From assembly GCA_946965045.2 (NCBI GenBank), contig OX337239.1:2232001-2296000 (forward strand): a stretch of 64,000 bases of DNA, in the 5' to 3' direction. The position numbers were made by a program, and so were the translations under genes. Position 1 is the first letter of the stretch; each line of letters starts with the position of its first letter. The notes beneath the pieces were generated by a model, which saw only the letters and a list, made by a program, of their open reading frames with translations, searched no databases and was not told where the DNA came from. The DNA is from Epithemia pelagica. Its lineage: Eukaryota; Bacillariophyta; Bacillariophyceae; Surirellales; Surirellaceae. Shown here in pieces: positions 51,024-60,996 of this stretch.

Positions 51024-53147
51024 ATGATATCCTATAATCAACTCATGGAGTATATTGAACGAGATAACCAAGCTCAAACCTCTGGAGATAATCTTTTCAG
51101 GTTCAGGGACGTCATTGCTCATCAAGGCCCACTGAACACAACTGATCCAGATTACAAGGGGAGCAAATATAATTTGCTTGTTGATTGGGAAACTGGAGAG
51201 ACTACCTATGAACCTTTATCACTCATCGCCAATGATGATCCGATCACTGTAGCAATTTATGGAAAGAAACATGGTTTACTCAACGAACCTGGATGGAAGC
51301 ATTTGAAACGTTATGTCAAAACAAGCAAACGTCTCATTCAAGCAGCCAAACAGTCAAGGATTAAACAAGTTCACCATTCCGTCAAGTATAAGTTTGGATT
51401 CCAAGTACCACGCAATTATGAGGAAGCTGTCGCTCTTGATAAACAACATGGCAACACAAAGTGGCAGGATGCAACAGAATTAGAATTGTCACAGATCCAG
51501 TCCTACAAGACATTCAAGGATTTTGGGAAAGCCATCTTCATTAAAGGGAAAGTATCCAATGCACCTGAAGGATATCATAAGATACGTGTACATCTTGTCT
51601 TTGACGTAAAACATGATGGACGACATAAAGCAAGACTTGTCGCAGATGGACATCTCACAAAAGAACCTGTTGAGACAATCTATTCAGGTGTTGTTTCCAT
51701 TCGCAACCTCCGCATTGCCTTATTCCTGGGTACTTTGAATGACTCGGAAATATGGGGAGCAGATATTGGAAACGCATATCTGGAAGCCTTGACAGGGGAG
51801 AAAATTTTCATTGTTGCAGGACCTGAATTCAAGGAATTAGAAGGTCATATCCTGATTATATACAAGGCACTTTATGGATTGAAGTCATCAGGCGCACGCT
51901 GGCATGATGTCTTATTTGATGTTTTGACAGACATGGGATTTTCACCAAGCAAAGCAGATCCGGATATCTGGATGAGGAAAGCACCTGGAGAAGACTGTTA
52001 CGAATACATTGCCGTATACGTTGATGACTTAGCCATTATTTCTACTGATCCTGGGAATATCTGCAAGATCCTGAAGGAGAAATACAACTTCAAACTCAAA
52101 GGAGATGGACCTATTGATTTCCACTTGGGATGTTGTTACACCAAGGATTCTGATGGAACATTAGTAGCAGATCCAAGACGCTACATTGGTAAGATGATGG
52201 ACACTTTCGAACGAATCTTCAAGGAGAAACCCAAGAAAGCCAAAACACCTCTTATTGGTGGAGACCATCCTGAATTGGATGATTCTGAGCTCCTTGATGA
52301 AGAAGGTACTAGCCATTTCCAAACTCTGATTGGACAACTCCAATGGGTGATCACTATTGGTCGTTTCGACGTCTTCACCGCTACAATGACGCTATCACGC
52401 TTTCGTGCTGCTCCGAGGAAAGGACATCTTGATAGAGCCAAGCGTATCTATGGATACCTTGCACATCTCCCAGAAGGCGCAATCAGATTTAGGATTGGAG
52501 AGCCTGATTATTCAAGTCTTCCTACCCAAGAATTTGATTGGACCCGCACTGTCTATTCGAATGCAAGTGAACGTATTCCTGAAGACTGCCCAACACCTCT
52601 TGGCCGCTATGTTACCACAACTCATTATGTTGATGCCAATCTCATGCATGACATAGTCACTGGTAAATCCGTCACTGCTGTTCTACATTTGTTGAACGGA
52701 ACACCTATTGACTGGTACAGCAAGAGACAGAGCACGGTGGAAACTGCTACCTATGGATCCGAGTTTGTGGCTGCAAGGACAGCAATAGATCAGATTACAG
52801 AATTACGACATTCTCTCCGCTACCTTGGAGTACCTATCCGAGAGCGAAGTTACATGTACGGAGATAACAGATCTGTTGTGCTCAATGCAACCGTTCCTCA
52901 TTCCATACTATCCAAGAGACACCATCTTCTGTCATACCACCGAGTTCGTGAAGCCATCGCAGCAAAGTATGTTGCATTCTACTGGAAAGATGGAAAGACC
53001 AACCCTGCCGATATCCTTAGCAAACATTGGGATTTCGTATCTATTTGGCCCATGCTCAAGCCATTGTTGTTTTGGAAAGGAGAAGTTCAAGACCTCAACA
53101 AATCCAATGATGACAAGGCTGAAACGACGAGTTGTGGGGAGTGTTAG
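51024..53147 (+). CDS. Copia C reverse transcriptase-RNase H
   Basis: 707 residues from the first ATG after the UGA, in the same frame as the upstream gag-integrase; the eight codons before it (AAG ACA AAT TCT GAT...) are also open. Motifs: KARLVADGH, ADIGNAYLEA, ALYGLKSSGARWHDVL, the catalytic AVYVDDLAII near residue 330, FHLGCCY, FQTLIGQLQWVITIGRFD. RNase H: HYVDAN, STVETATYGSEFVAARTA, YGDNRSVV, ILSKRHHLLSYHRVREA, NPADILSKHW. The stop codon is supplied by the first bases of the 3' LTR (TGT TAG). Apart from the single UGA upstream, the coding part looks functional. Confidence 0.94.
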   Translation: MISYNQLMEYIERDNQAQTSGDNLFRFRDVIAHQGPLNTTDPDYKGSKYNLLVDWETGETTYEPLSLIANDDPITVAIYGKKHGLLNEPGWKHLKRYVKTSKRLIQAAKQSRIKQVHHSVKYKFGFQVPRNYEEAVALDKQHGNTKWQDATELELSQIQSYKTFKDFGKAIFIKGKVSNAPEGYHKIRVHLVFDVKHDGRHKARLVADGHLTKEPVETIYSGVVSIRNLRIALFLGTLNDSEIWGADIGNAYLEALTGEKIFIVAGPEFKELEGHILIIYKALYGLKSSGARWHDVLFDVLTDMGFSPSKADPDIWMRKAPGEDCYEYIAVYVDDLAIISTDPGNICKILKEKYNFKLKGDGPIDFHLGCCYTKDSDGTLVADPRRYIGKMMDTFERIFKEKPKKAKTPLIGGDHPELDDSELLDEEGTSHFQTLIGQLQWVITIGRFDVFTATMTLSRFRAAPRKGHLDRAKRIYGYLAHLPEGAIRFRIGEPDYSSLPTQEFDWTRTVYSNASERIPEDCPTPLGRYVTTTHYVDANLMHDIVTGKSVTAVLHLLNGTPIDWYSKRQSTVETATYGSEFVAARTAIDQITELRHSLRYLGVPIRERSYMYGDNRSVVLNATVPHSILSKRHHLLSYHRVREAIAAKYVAFYWKDGKTNPADILSKHWDFVSIWPMLKPLLFWKGEVQDLNKSNDDKAETTSCGEC

Positions 53148-53924
53148 AATTCTCACCGTCTATGGTGGTTAGATTCTACATCTCATCGATTCCCCATGTC
53201 ACATAGCCTCGTGCTATCGCATCATGCCATCTAGCTTTGAGCTATGTTCCCTAGCTTCGCGCTATATCGACCTATATTTCTTCGCAAATCATGAAAAGTG
53301 AGAATAGATTGACGAACTCACTCTCAAGACTAAACTGGGTCGTGCGGTATTACAACGGACATAAATTTGGCCGTTGCTCGGACATTATACTAACGCCCTA
53401 AGCGTACGCGCCCGAAATCATCGAGCGCGCCCAAGCGACATCCGAGCGCTGTCGGCATCTATCCGATCCAACGGTCTAAGTATCCCAAGCACGACACACG
53501 ATCACGCGAGACCATATTTCCATTCCCACAATCTCCAAATTGTCAACAAGCTGCGCGCCATGAAAACAACTATGCCAACCCAAAGCAAGAGCTGTTGACC
53601 CTGTATATGTTATCCGTCCACATATACATGTCATATACATCACATGAATCAACTCCAACTATTCCAAACCTGTTGCCGCCAAGAACCTATGACACATGAC
53701 CCTTGGCAGGACCGATCATTTCACGTAGACCTATCGTAGTAATCAACACACAATCTAACAATATCACCATTTATCACATTTTCTTTTGTGTCCCGACTAT
53801 CCTTCTGATAGACTTCGACTTGCTTGCTTCTCTGACCCTGAGAAGCTTGTATCGGTTGGTGACCTACCTGATTGTCTGCTCTACCGAGCATCAATGTCCC
53901 TACGATTCAGAAAGAATTGTAACA
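53142..53924 (+). repeat. 3' LTR of Copia C
   Basis: 783 bp, differing from the 5' LTR at three transitions (CTTCGAG/CTTTGAG, GATTGATG/GATTGACG, ACATCTTC/ACATTTTC). Its first bases contain the pol stop codon. Confidence 0.95.
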
Positions 53925-53929
53925 TTGGA

Positions 53930-54730
53930 GTACCACAAGATGGGAGCATTTTGCACAAAGATGAGTATACCGGTGTGAGATCGACGAGTGACGACGTTTC
54001 CAGCATGGTCAGCATCCACGAAACATGTGATACTGACAGGACGCCCCAATGGTGGAGGCATTTTACTTGGAATCTCCTCGGCAACTTCGCCGTAAAATTC
54101 TTTCCAATCGTCAATTGGCACTTGGGGAAAACATGACTCATCCAGCACCACGTCCTTTGGATCAAAGACCAGCTTCAGCTTCGAGTGCGACTTGAGGAAA
54201 GCAAATATGTGATAGACTGCCTCCAAGTGACCGACCCTCGGGTTTGCCAAGAATTGTGAAAGAATGGACACTTCCAAGTAGATGTCCACTCGCCCAATCT
54301 CCACGGCCCAACGCAACACACCAATCAACTGTTGATACCGCGACGTTAATGCTGGGTTGAGTTCCGGTGTTGTGTCCAACTCCGGCTTGTAAGAAGAGAC
54401 AACCGGTACCTTGGCCGTCGTTTTAAGGTGTTTCCCGTCCCCGTCTTCCTTGAGAAGATCTTCCACGATTCGAATCGCGTTGGCGACATATTTTTCACTG
54501 GACATGCCCCATGCCCATGACCCGCTTGGCAAGTTGTGTTTATATATCTGAGCGCCGAGATACACTGTTGGCTCACCCACGCTCCCTGCTTTGATCTTGT
54601 AATGTTTATCAATCTCGTCAAGTACCGGATGCGGATCTTCGCTTACCAGTAGTATGTCATCCACATAGACTAATATGATCTCATAATATTCCTCTCCTGA
54701 GCTTCTCCTCGCTTCCTCCGTAGGACACAT
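53930..54730 (-). pseudogene. Copia B reverse transcriptase (from YVDD) and RNase H start
   Basis: The minus-strand frame begins near EEYYEIILVYVDDILLVSED (catalytic YVDD) and continues through YLGAQIYK, YQQLIGVLRWAVEIGRVDI and CFVDADHAGN to PILWYS, where element C interrupts it. It is shifted by one base relative to the upstream frame (54670-57813): both frames are open across about 54670-54730 and the switch lies in the purine-rich CGGAGGAAGCGAGGAGAAGC. The 3' end of the gene is at 45118-45540. Confidence 0.92.
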
Positions 54731-57700
54731 GGATCCGCTTGGGTGTCAATGAAACCCATATCATAAAGGGTCACCATGAGCGTGGCCCGCCAACTTGCAC
54801 CGGAGGATTTCAGCCCGTATAGGGCCCTTACCATGACACAGACCTTTCCCTGAAACTCGTTCCCCACTTCCGGACCCCCATGAAACCATATCTTCTCTCG
54901 ACATGGCGCATTCAAGTAGGCATTACCTATATCGCACGCGAGTACCTTTAGCCCATTGAGTGCGGCAATGAGAAAAGCAATCCTGATTGAGTCTCGGCTG
55001 ACGACGCTCGAGTAGGTCAGGCTTGACGGTGCGTCAGTCATATGCCCCCCTGCCACGAGCCGTGCCTTCCTGGTAAGATCCATTTTTATGTCAAAAACCA
55101 TATGACATTTAATTTCCGTATGCCCGATGAGCTGCCGCCCTGCTCGTACCTCTTCTAGATCCAGATCGTCCCTCGCTTCCCATGCTACCTTCACTACCCT
55201 GAGCTCCTTGTCTATCGCATCCCTCCAGAACGTAGTTCCAGTTACCTCGTCAATCTTTAGTGCCTCTTCAACCGAATGGGGTAGCTTTATCCCATATTTC
55301 TCCGTGGTCTTCCAATATTTCTTCTTTACTTTCTTCACCATCCGACGCATATGGTTTAGCGTCTGTGGCACCCACCACTTGAATGCTGGTTCTTCCACTA
55401 GCCCTTGTGCGACCGCGTACTCTGCCAACTCGACTGCATACCCATTTTTCGCGTCCCTAAGAGGTATCCACATTTGCGTCCCGTCTCGACATTCGACAGC
55501 TATTTCCCGTCCTTTCGTCGTTTTCTTCGGGTGCCGATTCCCATTCTGTCCCACATGGTATCCGTCCTCGATGGCCACAGCGTCCCCGTTTTTCCTGTGA
55601 CCGACGATCTCCTGTATAACGACGTATCTCTTTCCCTCTGTGTCCAGCTGTGAATAGAGATTTTCCGCCACCAAGTTGGCAGTGTATTCCTGTATCACGC
55701 CACCAGGGAAGCTTACCTGGTACGTTCTTGTGTCGAATTTCGGGTTTCGATTGAACTTTCCTACTGGCTTGCCATCTAACCCTTTTTGCCGTTTTTCCAC
55801 TGTGCCAAACATCTGCTCGCCTCCCATCTCGACTTGTATCTGTGCTCCGACGTACTCGTCGTATCCTTCCCCGTGCAAATCGGCCTCATCTGTCTCCTCG
55901 ACGATCATGTCACCATATTCGTCGTCCGTTGGGACGATCCCGACACGTCCCCGTCTTTCCTCTTCCGGTTCTACATCCTCGAGATAACCCGGCCCATTTC
56001 CTTCTTCATCGGTGAAATTCCGATCGTCTAACCTCTCCTCAACAATCAACTTGAATTGTTTGACCCTTTCGGCAATGTCTGGCTTTCCCATATCTTCTTC
56101 CGTGACATGTTGCACCGTTGTCCGAGCAATCACCTTTCCCCCCTTTGTCAAGATCCAGTAGCAAAGGTCACTCCCGATTCGATGCGCAATCCCTAACCAG
56201 TATCCCAACTGCACGAGATCGTCCGCTGCATCTGTTTTGGCATTGTTGTGAAACCACACGAGGTCATAGAAGGAAAAATCAATCCACTCCGAGATGTCCG
56301 GTGTATCTCCTGAGAGTCGTTCTAAGCCGGAACGGCCGTCATGTCCCCGGGCGACTCGACTGAGTACACCGGCCTCGTAAACAAGACCATAGTCCCAAAG
56401 CCGTCTTGGGACGTGAAGATCCATGGCACGTCTGTGCCACCTCTGTTTGAGCAACCCGATCTCGCGTTCGGCACGGTGATTTTGTTTCCCCGTATTGCGC
56501 TCTGTCCAGTGCATGTCGATACGATGCATGCGGACCAATTTCTGGAACATGGTGGATTCACCAACCTGCTCTCCGGCCATGTCTGCCGTCATCTTGTCGG
56601 GTATGCCGACTTCATCAATGAACCTTGCAAGCGCTTGCCCGACATGTGCCTTGCTGACCATGGGATAAACCGAGGTGAACTGCCCGTCGGTGAAGACTTG
56701 GGCACACTTGTTCCCTGACAGCGAAGTCGTTTTCGAAAATAGAGTGTCCGTATAGATACGCGTTTGCAATCTGTTACGATGTAGGGCTAAGTTATCCACG
56801 CGGTATCGTCGTGTGATAGGCGAGATAGCCGTCCGGATCCCCTGTTGGGTGGTTACTCGGAGGGAAGCCCAAGCCGAATCGAGTCCAATGCGCCACTTGC
56901 GACTGAGTGATTCCGGTGTGACTGCCCCATGTCGCGTGCTCTCCACCTGCTTGACACGCGGACGAGCGGCCAGCTCGCGGTTGATTCCTTGAGGTACCAG
57001 AGCAGCCGAGATCGCTCCGACCCCGGCCATGCCCATGTCATGCGTCTCGAGGTACGGACTGTCCCCTTTTTGCAACAAGTCTACCGTATGGGGATCCCAT
57101 GTTTCCTGCCGAGTAAGGACGACCGACGGCAAACTCTCGATGTCTTGAGGACTGGGTGCCCGGGACTCAAAATACACCGTCGTTCCGCGTAGCTGAAACG
57201 GAATGTGGAACCCATCGATCCATATCCCAAACCCTTCCTTGTCCTGCCGCGTCGGGTCATCTCGGACGTCATGCCCCGCGTGGCGCACCTGATTTTGATT
57301 CAATAAGGATTTGTCTAATTTGTTACCGAACCACAGCATCTGATGACCAATAATCACAATTTCCATCCCAGACTTCCGATCCCTCACCACCGTTGCACAT
57401 GTCGCGACTGGAACGGATGTTGCCCCCACTTGATTGCCAGCAAAATCATTCACTGTGCATTCCATGCCAGTTGTCTCCACCAAGGTCCAGTTGCGTCCAG
57501 CGCAACACGTATCTGCCATGGTATCCATTTCGTTTCTGCCAGTCTCTCCCCCGGATCCTTGCTTCAACAACCAACCTTTCTCCACCTTCCCGACCCGTCT
57601 CTGCGGACCACAATTCACTACCGATACACCATGGCGGCTGCTCCCCGAATCGTCCCCATAAGCCCCGTTTCCGAATCTTCTCCCATTGGTGCTTCCGCGC

Positions 57701-57813
57701 TCTCCCTGAGTATTGCCGTCACTTCCCCTATGGCCGTCACTTCCCCCATTGCCCCCGCTGGTGGTGTGATTCCCCTCGTTGGTGATATCCGTGATGACGG
57801 ATTGGGACTCCAT
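54670..57813 (-). pseudogene. Copia B protease-integrase-reverse transcriptase (N part)
   Basis: About 1047 codons. The protease active site is MADTCCAGRNW. The integrase core has FTDGQFTSVYPM and DMAGEQVGESTMFQK, with HWTERNTGKQNHRAEREIG carrying the Glu, and SEWIDFSFYDLVWFHNN for the C-terminal domain. The reverse transcriptase has HMVFDIKMDLTRKARLVAGG, CDIGNAYLNAP and ALYGLKSSGASWRATL. The frame then runs out (QADPCVL...) before the YVDD box because of a one-base shift near 54705-54720. The frame is open 5' of its first ATG through an Arg/Gly box (GGRGRGRGGRGHGGG) that belongs to Gag's C-terminus in the -1 frame. Confidence 0.92.
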
Positions 57814-57824
57814 TTGAATTTCGG

Positions 57825-58394
57825 CTACCCCACGGCCTCCACCATGTCGTCCACCACCATGTCCTCGTCCACCGCGACCACGTCCCCGGCCACCGAAAGT
57901 ACGGCCGCCACTTGTGCTCGAACACGTTCCCGTTCCTGATGGATGTAAGCTTGGCCACTGGGACCTAACAAGTTCATTTCTTGGCTTGAGAATCGGCGGG
58001 TGACATCGGTCACGTCCACGCCAAAGAAGGTGTAAACGCCATTGTTTTGCTCAAGGCCGGTAAAATTGCGCGGCCGATTACTTGATGTGGCTTCCGAAAC
58101 AAAGCGGTGACGTCCTTGGTTGCGACGGTTTCCGACAGCGACATCCGGGTAGATGTCAGATATCTCTCGAGAGATATACGCAATAGCCCCTTGAAGATCG
58201 GTCCTGTGGTTGCTTCGAACGTACGACTTAATCACAGCGAACTCCGCTGTCGCCACCTTCATATTGTCGATGAGAATCTTGACCTGGTTCGCCGTAGACC
58301 GGCGATTTGGGGTGCTATCCAACGTCCGAAAAGCACGCAATAGTTGTGCCGAGTACGAGTCAAAACTAAATACACGTTCGTTTTGATAGACCAC
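57825..58394 (-). pseudogene. Copia B gag, C-terminal part
   Basis: This frame continues Gag from VYQNERVFSFDSYSAQL through DLQGAIAYISREISDIYPDV and the TSSNRPRNFTGLEQNNGVY segment. It ends at TAG 57825-57827 in a frame that reads the Arg/Gly box out of register (VDEDMVVDDMV). The -1 frame gives the Arg/Gly-rich box leading straight into the protease frame. Either a gag-to-pol shift is used here or a base has been gained or lost near 57905-57915. Confidence 0.85.
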
Positions 58395-58399
58395 CGTTT

Positions 58400-59629
58400 C
58401 TAAAATAGCTTCAGCCTTGGAGATGCGACGTTCCTTCTGTCCCCCCCCCCCCCATCAAAATGATCGACCAATGCCATCCATGCGCGTCGACCATCTTGTG
58501 AAGCCTGGAAAGGCTGAATCCACGTCGCAGGTTGATCCTTGACAAGGTCACTCAATAGGCGAAACACTTCCTTGTTGTCCTCTTTGAAGTACGGCCCACC
58601 TAGAGGGTAGCTATAGAGCTCTTGTTCCCTAGTGCTTGCAAAGACATGGGTAGGCGCTAAATTGGGACGAATCACGTAGTCCAATGGTGCCTTCTGTTTT
58701 CCATAGATATGCGACAGGTACGTTGGGAACTCTTGACTCCAATCCTCCCATTCTTCTTCCTTGAGGGCAGAGGGCTTAATATCAGGTGCAGAGGATTTCT
58801 CCGACTGGATCTTCATCGCGTCCAGGGATTCGGCTAGGACAGCGGTTGTGAAGTCTTCGTAGTTAAGCGGACGGCCTTGACGACACGCTCTGGCTGACCA
58901 GAAGCACATTCCTTGAATGTTCTTTACGACGCTTGAAGGAATTGCCACGTTGTGCGGGTACGGGCGCTTTTCCAGCCTCGACACCACTTGGGTCACGTCA
59001 TCCGATGTCATTCTTCCATATGACTCTAGGGTGTTAAGGCGTTCGGTATGTTCTAGGGCGTATATTTCGAAAGGATTCGCGCCACATACACTAAGTGCCA
59101 TTCCCACAGCAGAGAGGGGTGGTGGTGGTGCTGGAACGCCTGGAGGTATTCCACCTCCTCCTCCTCCTCCAGCGCCACCACCGCCTGCTCCTCCTCCTCC
59201 GCCTCCAGCGCCGCCGCCTGCACCTCCTCCTGCACCTCCTCCTGCAGCACCGCCGCCGCCTCTGCCTCCTGCGTCACCGCCACCTCCTGCACCGGCGCCA
59301 CCGCCGGCACCTCCCGTTCCGGCGCTTCCTGCGCCAGTCCCAGGCGCACCACCTGGTGCCGCCACTCCCGGGGCCGTTCCTGCAGCTGTCCCTGCTGCGG
59401 TTCCTCCTGTAGTTCCAGGTACACCTCCTGGCGGGTCACTCCCTCCCGCTCCCATTCCCATACTTGCGCCATGGCGTGAAGTACGATCTCCTCCCCCATT
59501 CCCCGTGGCCCCGGGGTTCCCATTTCCGCTTCCGCCTCCACTTCCGCTTCCGCTTCCGCTTCCGCTTCCGCTTCCGCTCCTTCCACTTGCAGTTGCAGTT
59601 TTCGTATTCGATCGTGTCGATGTAGCCAT
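58400..59629 (-). pseudogene. Copia B gag, N-terminal part, broken at a G13 run
   Basis: Starts at ATG 59627-59629 (MATSTRS). A long Gly/Ala-rich low-complexity N-terminus is followed by a Gag core (NPFEIYALEHTERLNTLE ... WEDWSQEFPTYLSHIYGK ... ATWIQPFQASQDGRRAWMAL). The frame fails at a run of 13 G (C13 at 58441-58453 on the plus strand). With 11 or 14 G it would continue as QKERRISKAEAILE into the next Gag segment. This is a slippage-type mutation or a sequencing error. The antisense strand gives a long Pro-rich frame that is not a gene. Confidence 0.88.
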
Positions 59630-59667
59630 TCTTCGTTCTCCTTTACCAGACAGTGGGTCTGATAAAC

Positions 59668-59844
59668 TGTCTTATTCTACTTGATAGAATCCGTTCCAAA
59701 GAAAGACTAAGTAGGATTAACCATAACATCCAACGCATAAAACCAGTAAGTAGGTAACCGATAATGACCGTTCCATTCCCTTTTGGTCATTAGTCCCTTA
59801 CACGTCATGATGACGTACCAATCCGTAGCGACCCCAATGAGACA
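59668..59844 (-). repeat. 5' LTR of Copia B
   Basis: 177 bp, matching 44895-45071. On the minus strand it is followed by GTTTATCAGACCCAC, a weak match to an initiator-Met type primer-binding site, and then by the gag ATG after about 38 bp. Confidence 0.92.
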
Positions 59845-59938
59845 CGAGATGTGGCAAGGCACCCTGCTGCCACCACCGGTGAGCCAGGCATGCCGCTGCC
59901 CTAGGAGCCAGCTAGCATCTCCCATGAAGCCAGCCTTA

Positions 59939-60738
59939 GGCTATCTCCACCAGAGCGCCGCTATGCTGACGTATTGGGGCTTTCTGATTGGCCTCGCTAT
60001 CCGGATAGCGGATTAGCGGAGCCAAAGGGAAATAAACTCCACGATCTCCGTTAAAAGAACGCCGCTATCTCGCGTTGCGCGTACGCATTGCGCATATGCC
60101 CTCTCTTGTTTCGGTTAAAAAGGGGTGCGACCGCGGAAGTTGCGGAATTCAAACAAGACAATCAACGAGAGCACAAAGCATAAACCAAAGATGGAGGACC
60201 CGTTGTTCTCCCTCTTCATTGTTGACTGTCATGGTGAATCATGTTGTTGTTCATGGCCAATGTAGATGTAGGTTGTAGGTTGCAGTCCAATCTTCCTATT
60301 CCCTGTCCGATTTCCGACTGATTGTCTGATAATTGATAATCGAACTCATCAATAGTTTGAATGATGCATTTGTTTGATTGTTGCATTCCTTCCAATCCGT
60401 GATCCTCGAATCATCTTGCTGTGCATGGTTCTTGTCCCATTGTAGGAAGTAGGGAACACAACAATGGAAAAAGAGATGGTAAGCGATCGTCACAATCAAT
60501 ACGTGCCATTGCCATGTTTTCGACACGAGAGATTCAAAGTTTCACTGTTGTCAGCAGACGTTAATTTATTTATGCCGACGGTTATATTTTGCTCCGCTAT
60601 CCGCTATTTTCCCCGCTATTCGGGGCCCTAAAAAATAGCGGCAAAAATAGCGGATGGCGGAGCTGTTTAGCGGTTAGAGGAGATGGTGGAGTTCGATAGC
60701 GGTTTTGGGGCCTTTAGCGGGCCCGGGTGGAGATAGCC
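59939..60738. mobile_element. Non-autonomous PIF/Harbinger-like element, 800 bp
   Basis: The terminal inverted repeats GGCTATCTCCACC (59939) and GGTGGAGATAGCC (ending 60738) are flanked by TTA on both sides (59936-59938, 60739-60741), the typical 3-bp duplication of PIF/Harbinger elements. Many GCTATCCGCTATTT / AGCGGATAGCG-type repeats lie inside the ends, as putative transposase sites. No transposase frame is present. It sits at the right edge of relic A and directly upstream of the GMC gene, so it may affect that promoter. Confidence 0.85.
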
Positions 60739-60741
60739 TTA

Positions 60742-60996
60742 GCATGTGGAAGATACCTGTAATGGCAAGACAACGAGAAACCAAAAGAACGACCACCAGT
60801 TCTATGTATCTACGGAACAAAGAGGTCGCTGCTCTCTAGATGCGCGCTTTGGAATAGGAGAGAGTAGTGTTGGCTGTCTCGTCGTGTGACAACAACCACA
60901 ATACCAGTGAAACCGCGAGACTCGGGCGTCCTCCATCACACACACACACGTTCGTTCCGTCCTGACGTCTCCTCCTCATCATCCTCATCTTCTGGC
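60742..60996 (+). promoter_or_regulatory. 5' flank of the GMC oxidoreductase gene
   Basis: 255 bp between the Harbinger-like element and the first in-frame ATG. The frame is open from 60886 but only from GTG. The segment with GAACGACCACCAGTTCTATG is duplicated in the pseudogene fragment at 40861-41010. Confidence 0.45.

Larger units (their letters stand above)
45541..53924 (+). mobile_element. Copia LTR retrotransposon C, nearly intact, 8384 bp
   Basis: LTRs of 783 bp each (45541-46323 and 53142-53924) begin TGTTAGAATT and end GAATTGTAACA. They differ at three C/T positions by eye, so the insertion is young. Target duplication TTGGA lies at 45536-45540 and 53925-53929. The purine run TTGTGGGGAG precedes the right LTR. 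Internal order: an extra leading ORF, then gag-protease-integrase, then reverse transcriptase-RNase H in the same frame after one UGA. It is inserted into the RNase H region of element B on the opposite strand. Confidence 0.95.
44895..59844 (-). mobile_element. Copia (CoDi-type) LTR retrotransposon B, split by element C
   Basis: 177-bp direct repeats with TGTCTTATTC...AATGAGACA ends stand at 44895-45071 and 59668-59844 and differ at one base by eye. CGAG flanks both sides (44891-44894 and 59845-59848) as target duplication. Read on the minus strand, the order is LTR, gag, protease, integrase, reverse transcriptase, RNase H, LTR. A purine run (GGCGGGGAC) precedes the 3' LTR and a TATCAGA motif follows the 5' LTR as a possible primer site. 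Without the inserted element C it is about 6.56 kb. Three frame breaks were noticed in gag-pol, so it is probably inactive despite its young LTRs. Confidence 0.93.

Noticed and set aside
58917..59684. A Pro-rich plus-strand frame of 255 codons
   Set aside because: Antisense of the Gly/Ala-rich N-terminus of Copia B gag; low complexity only.
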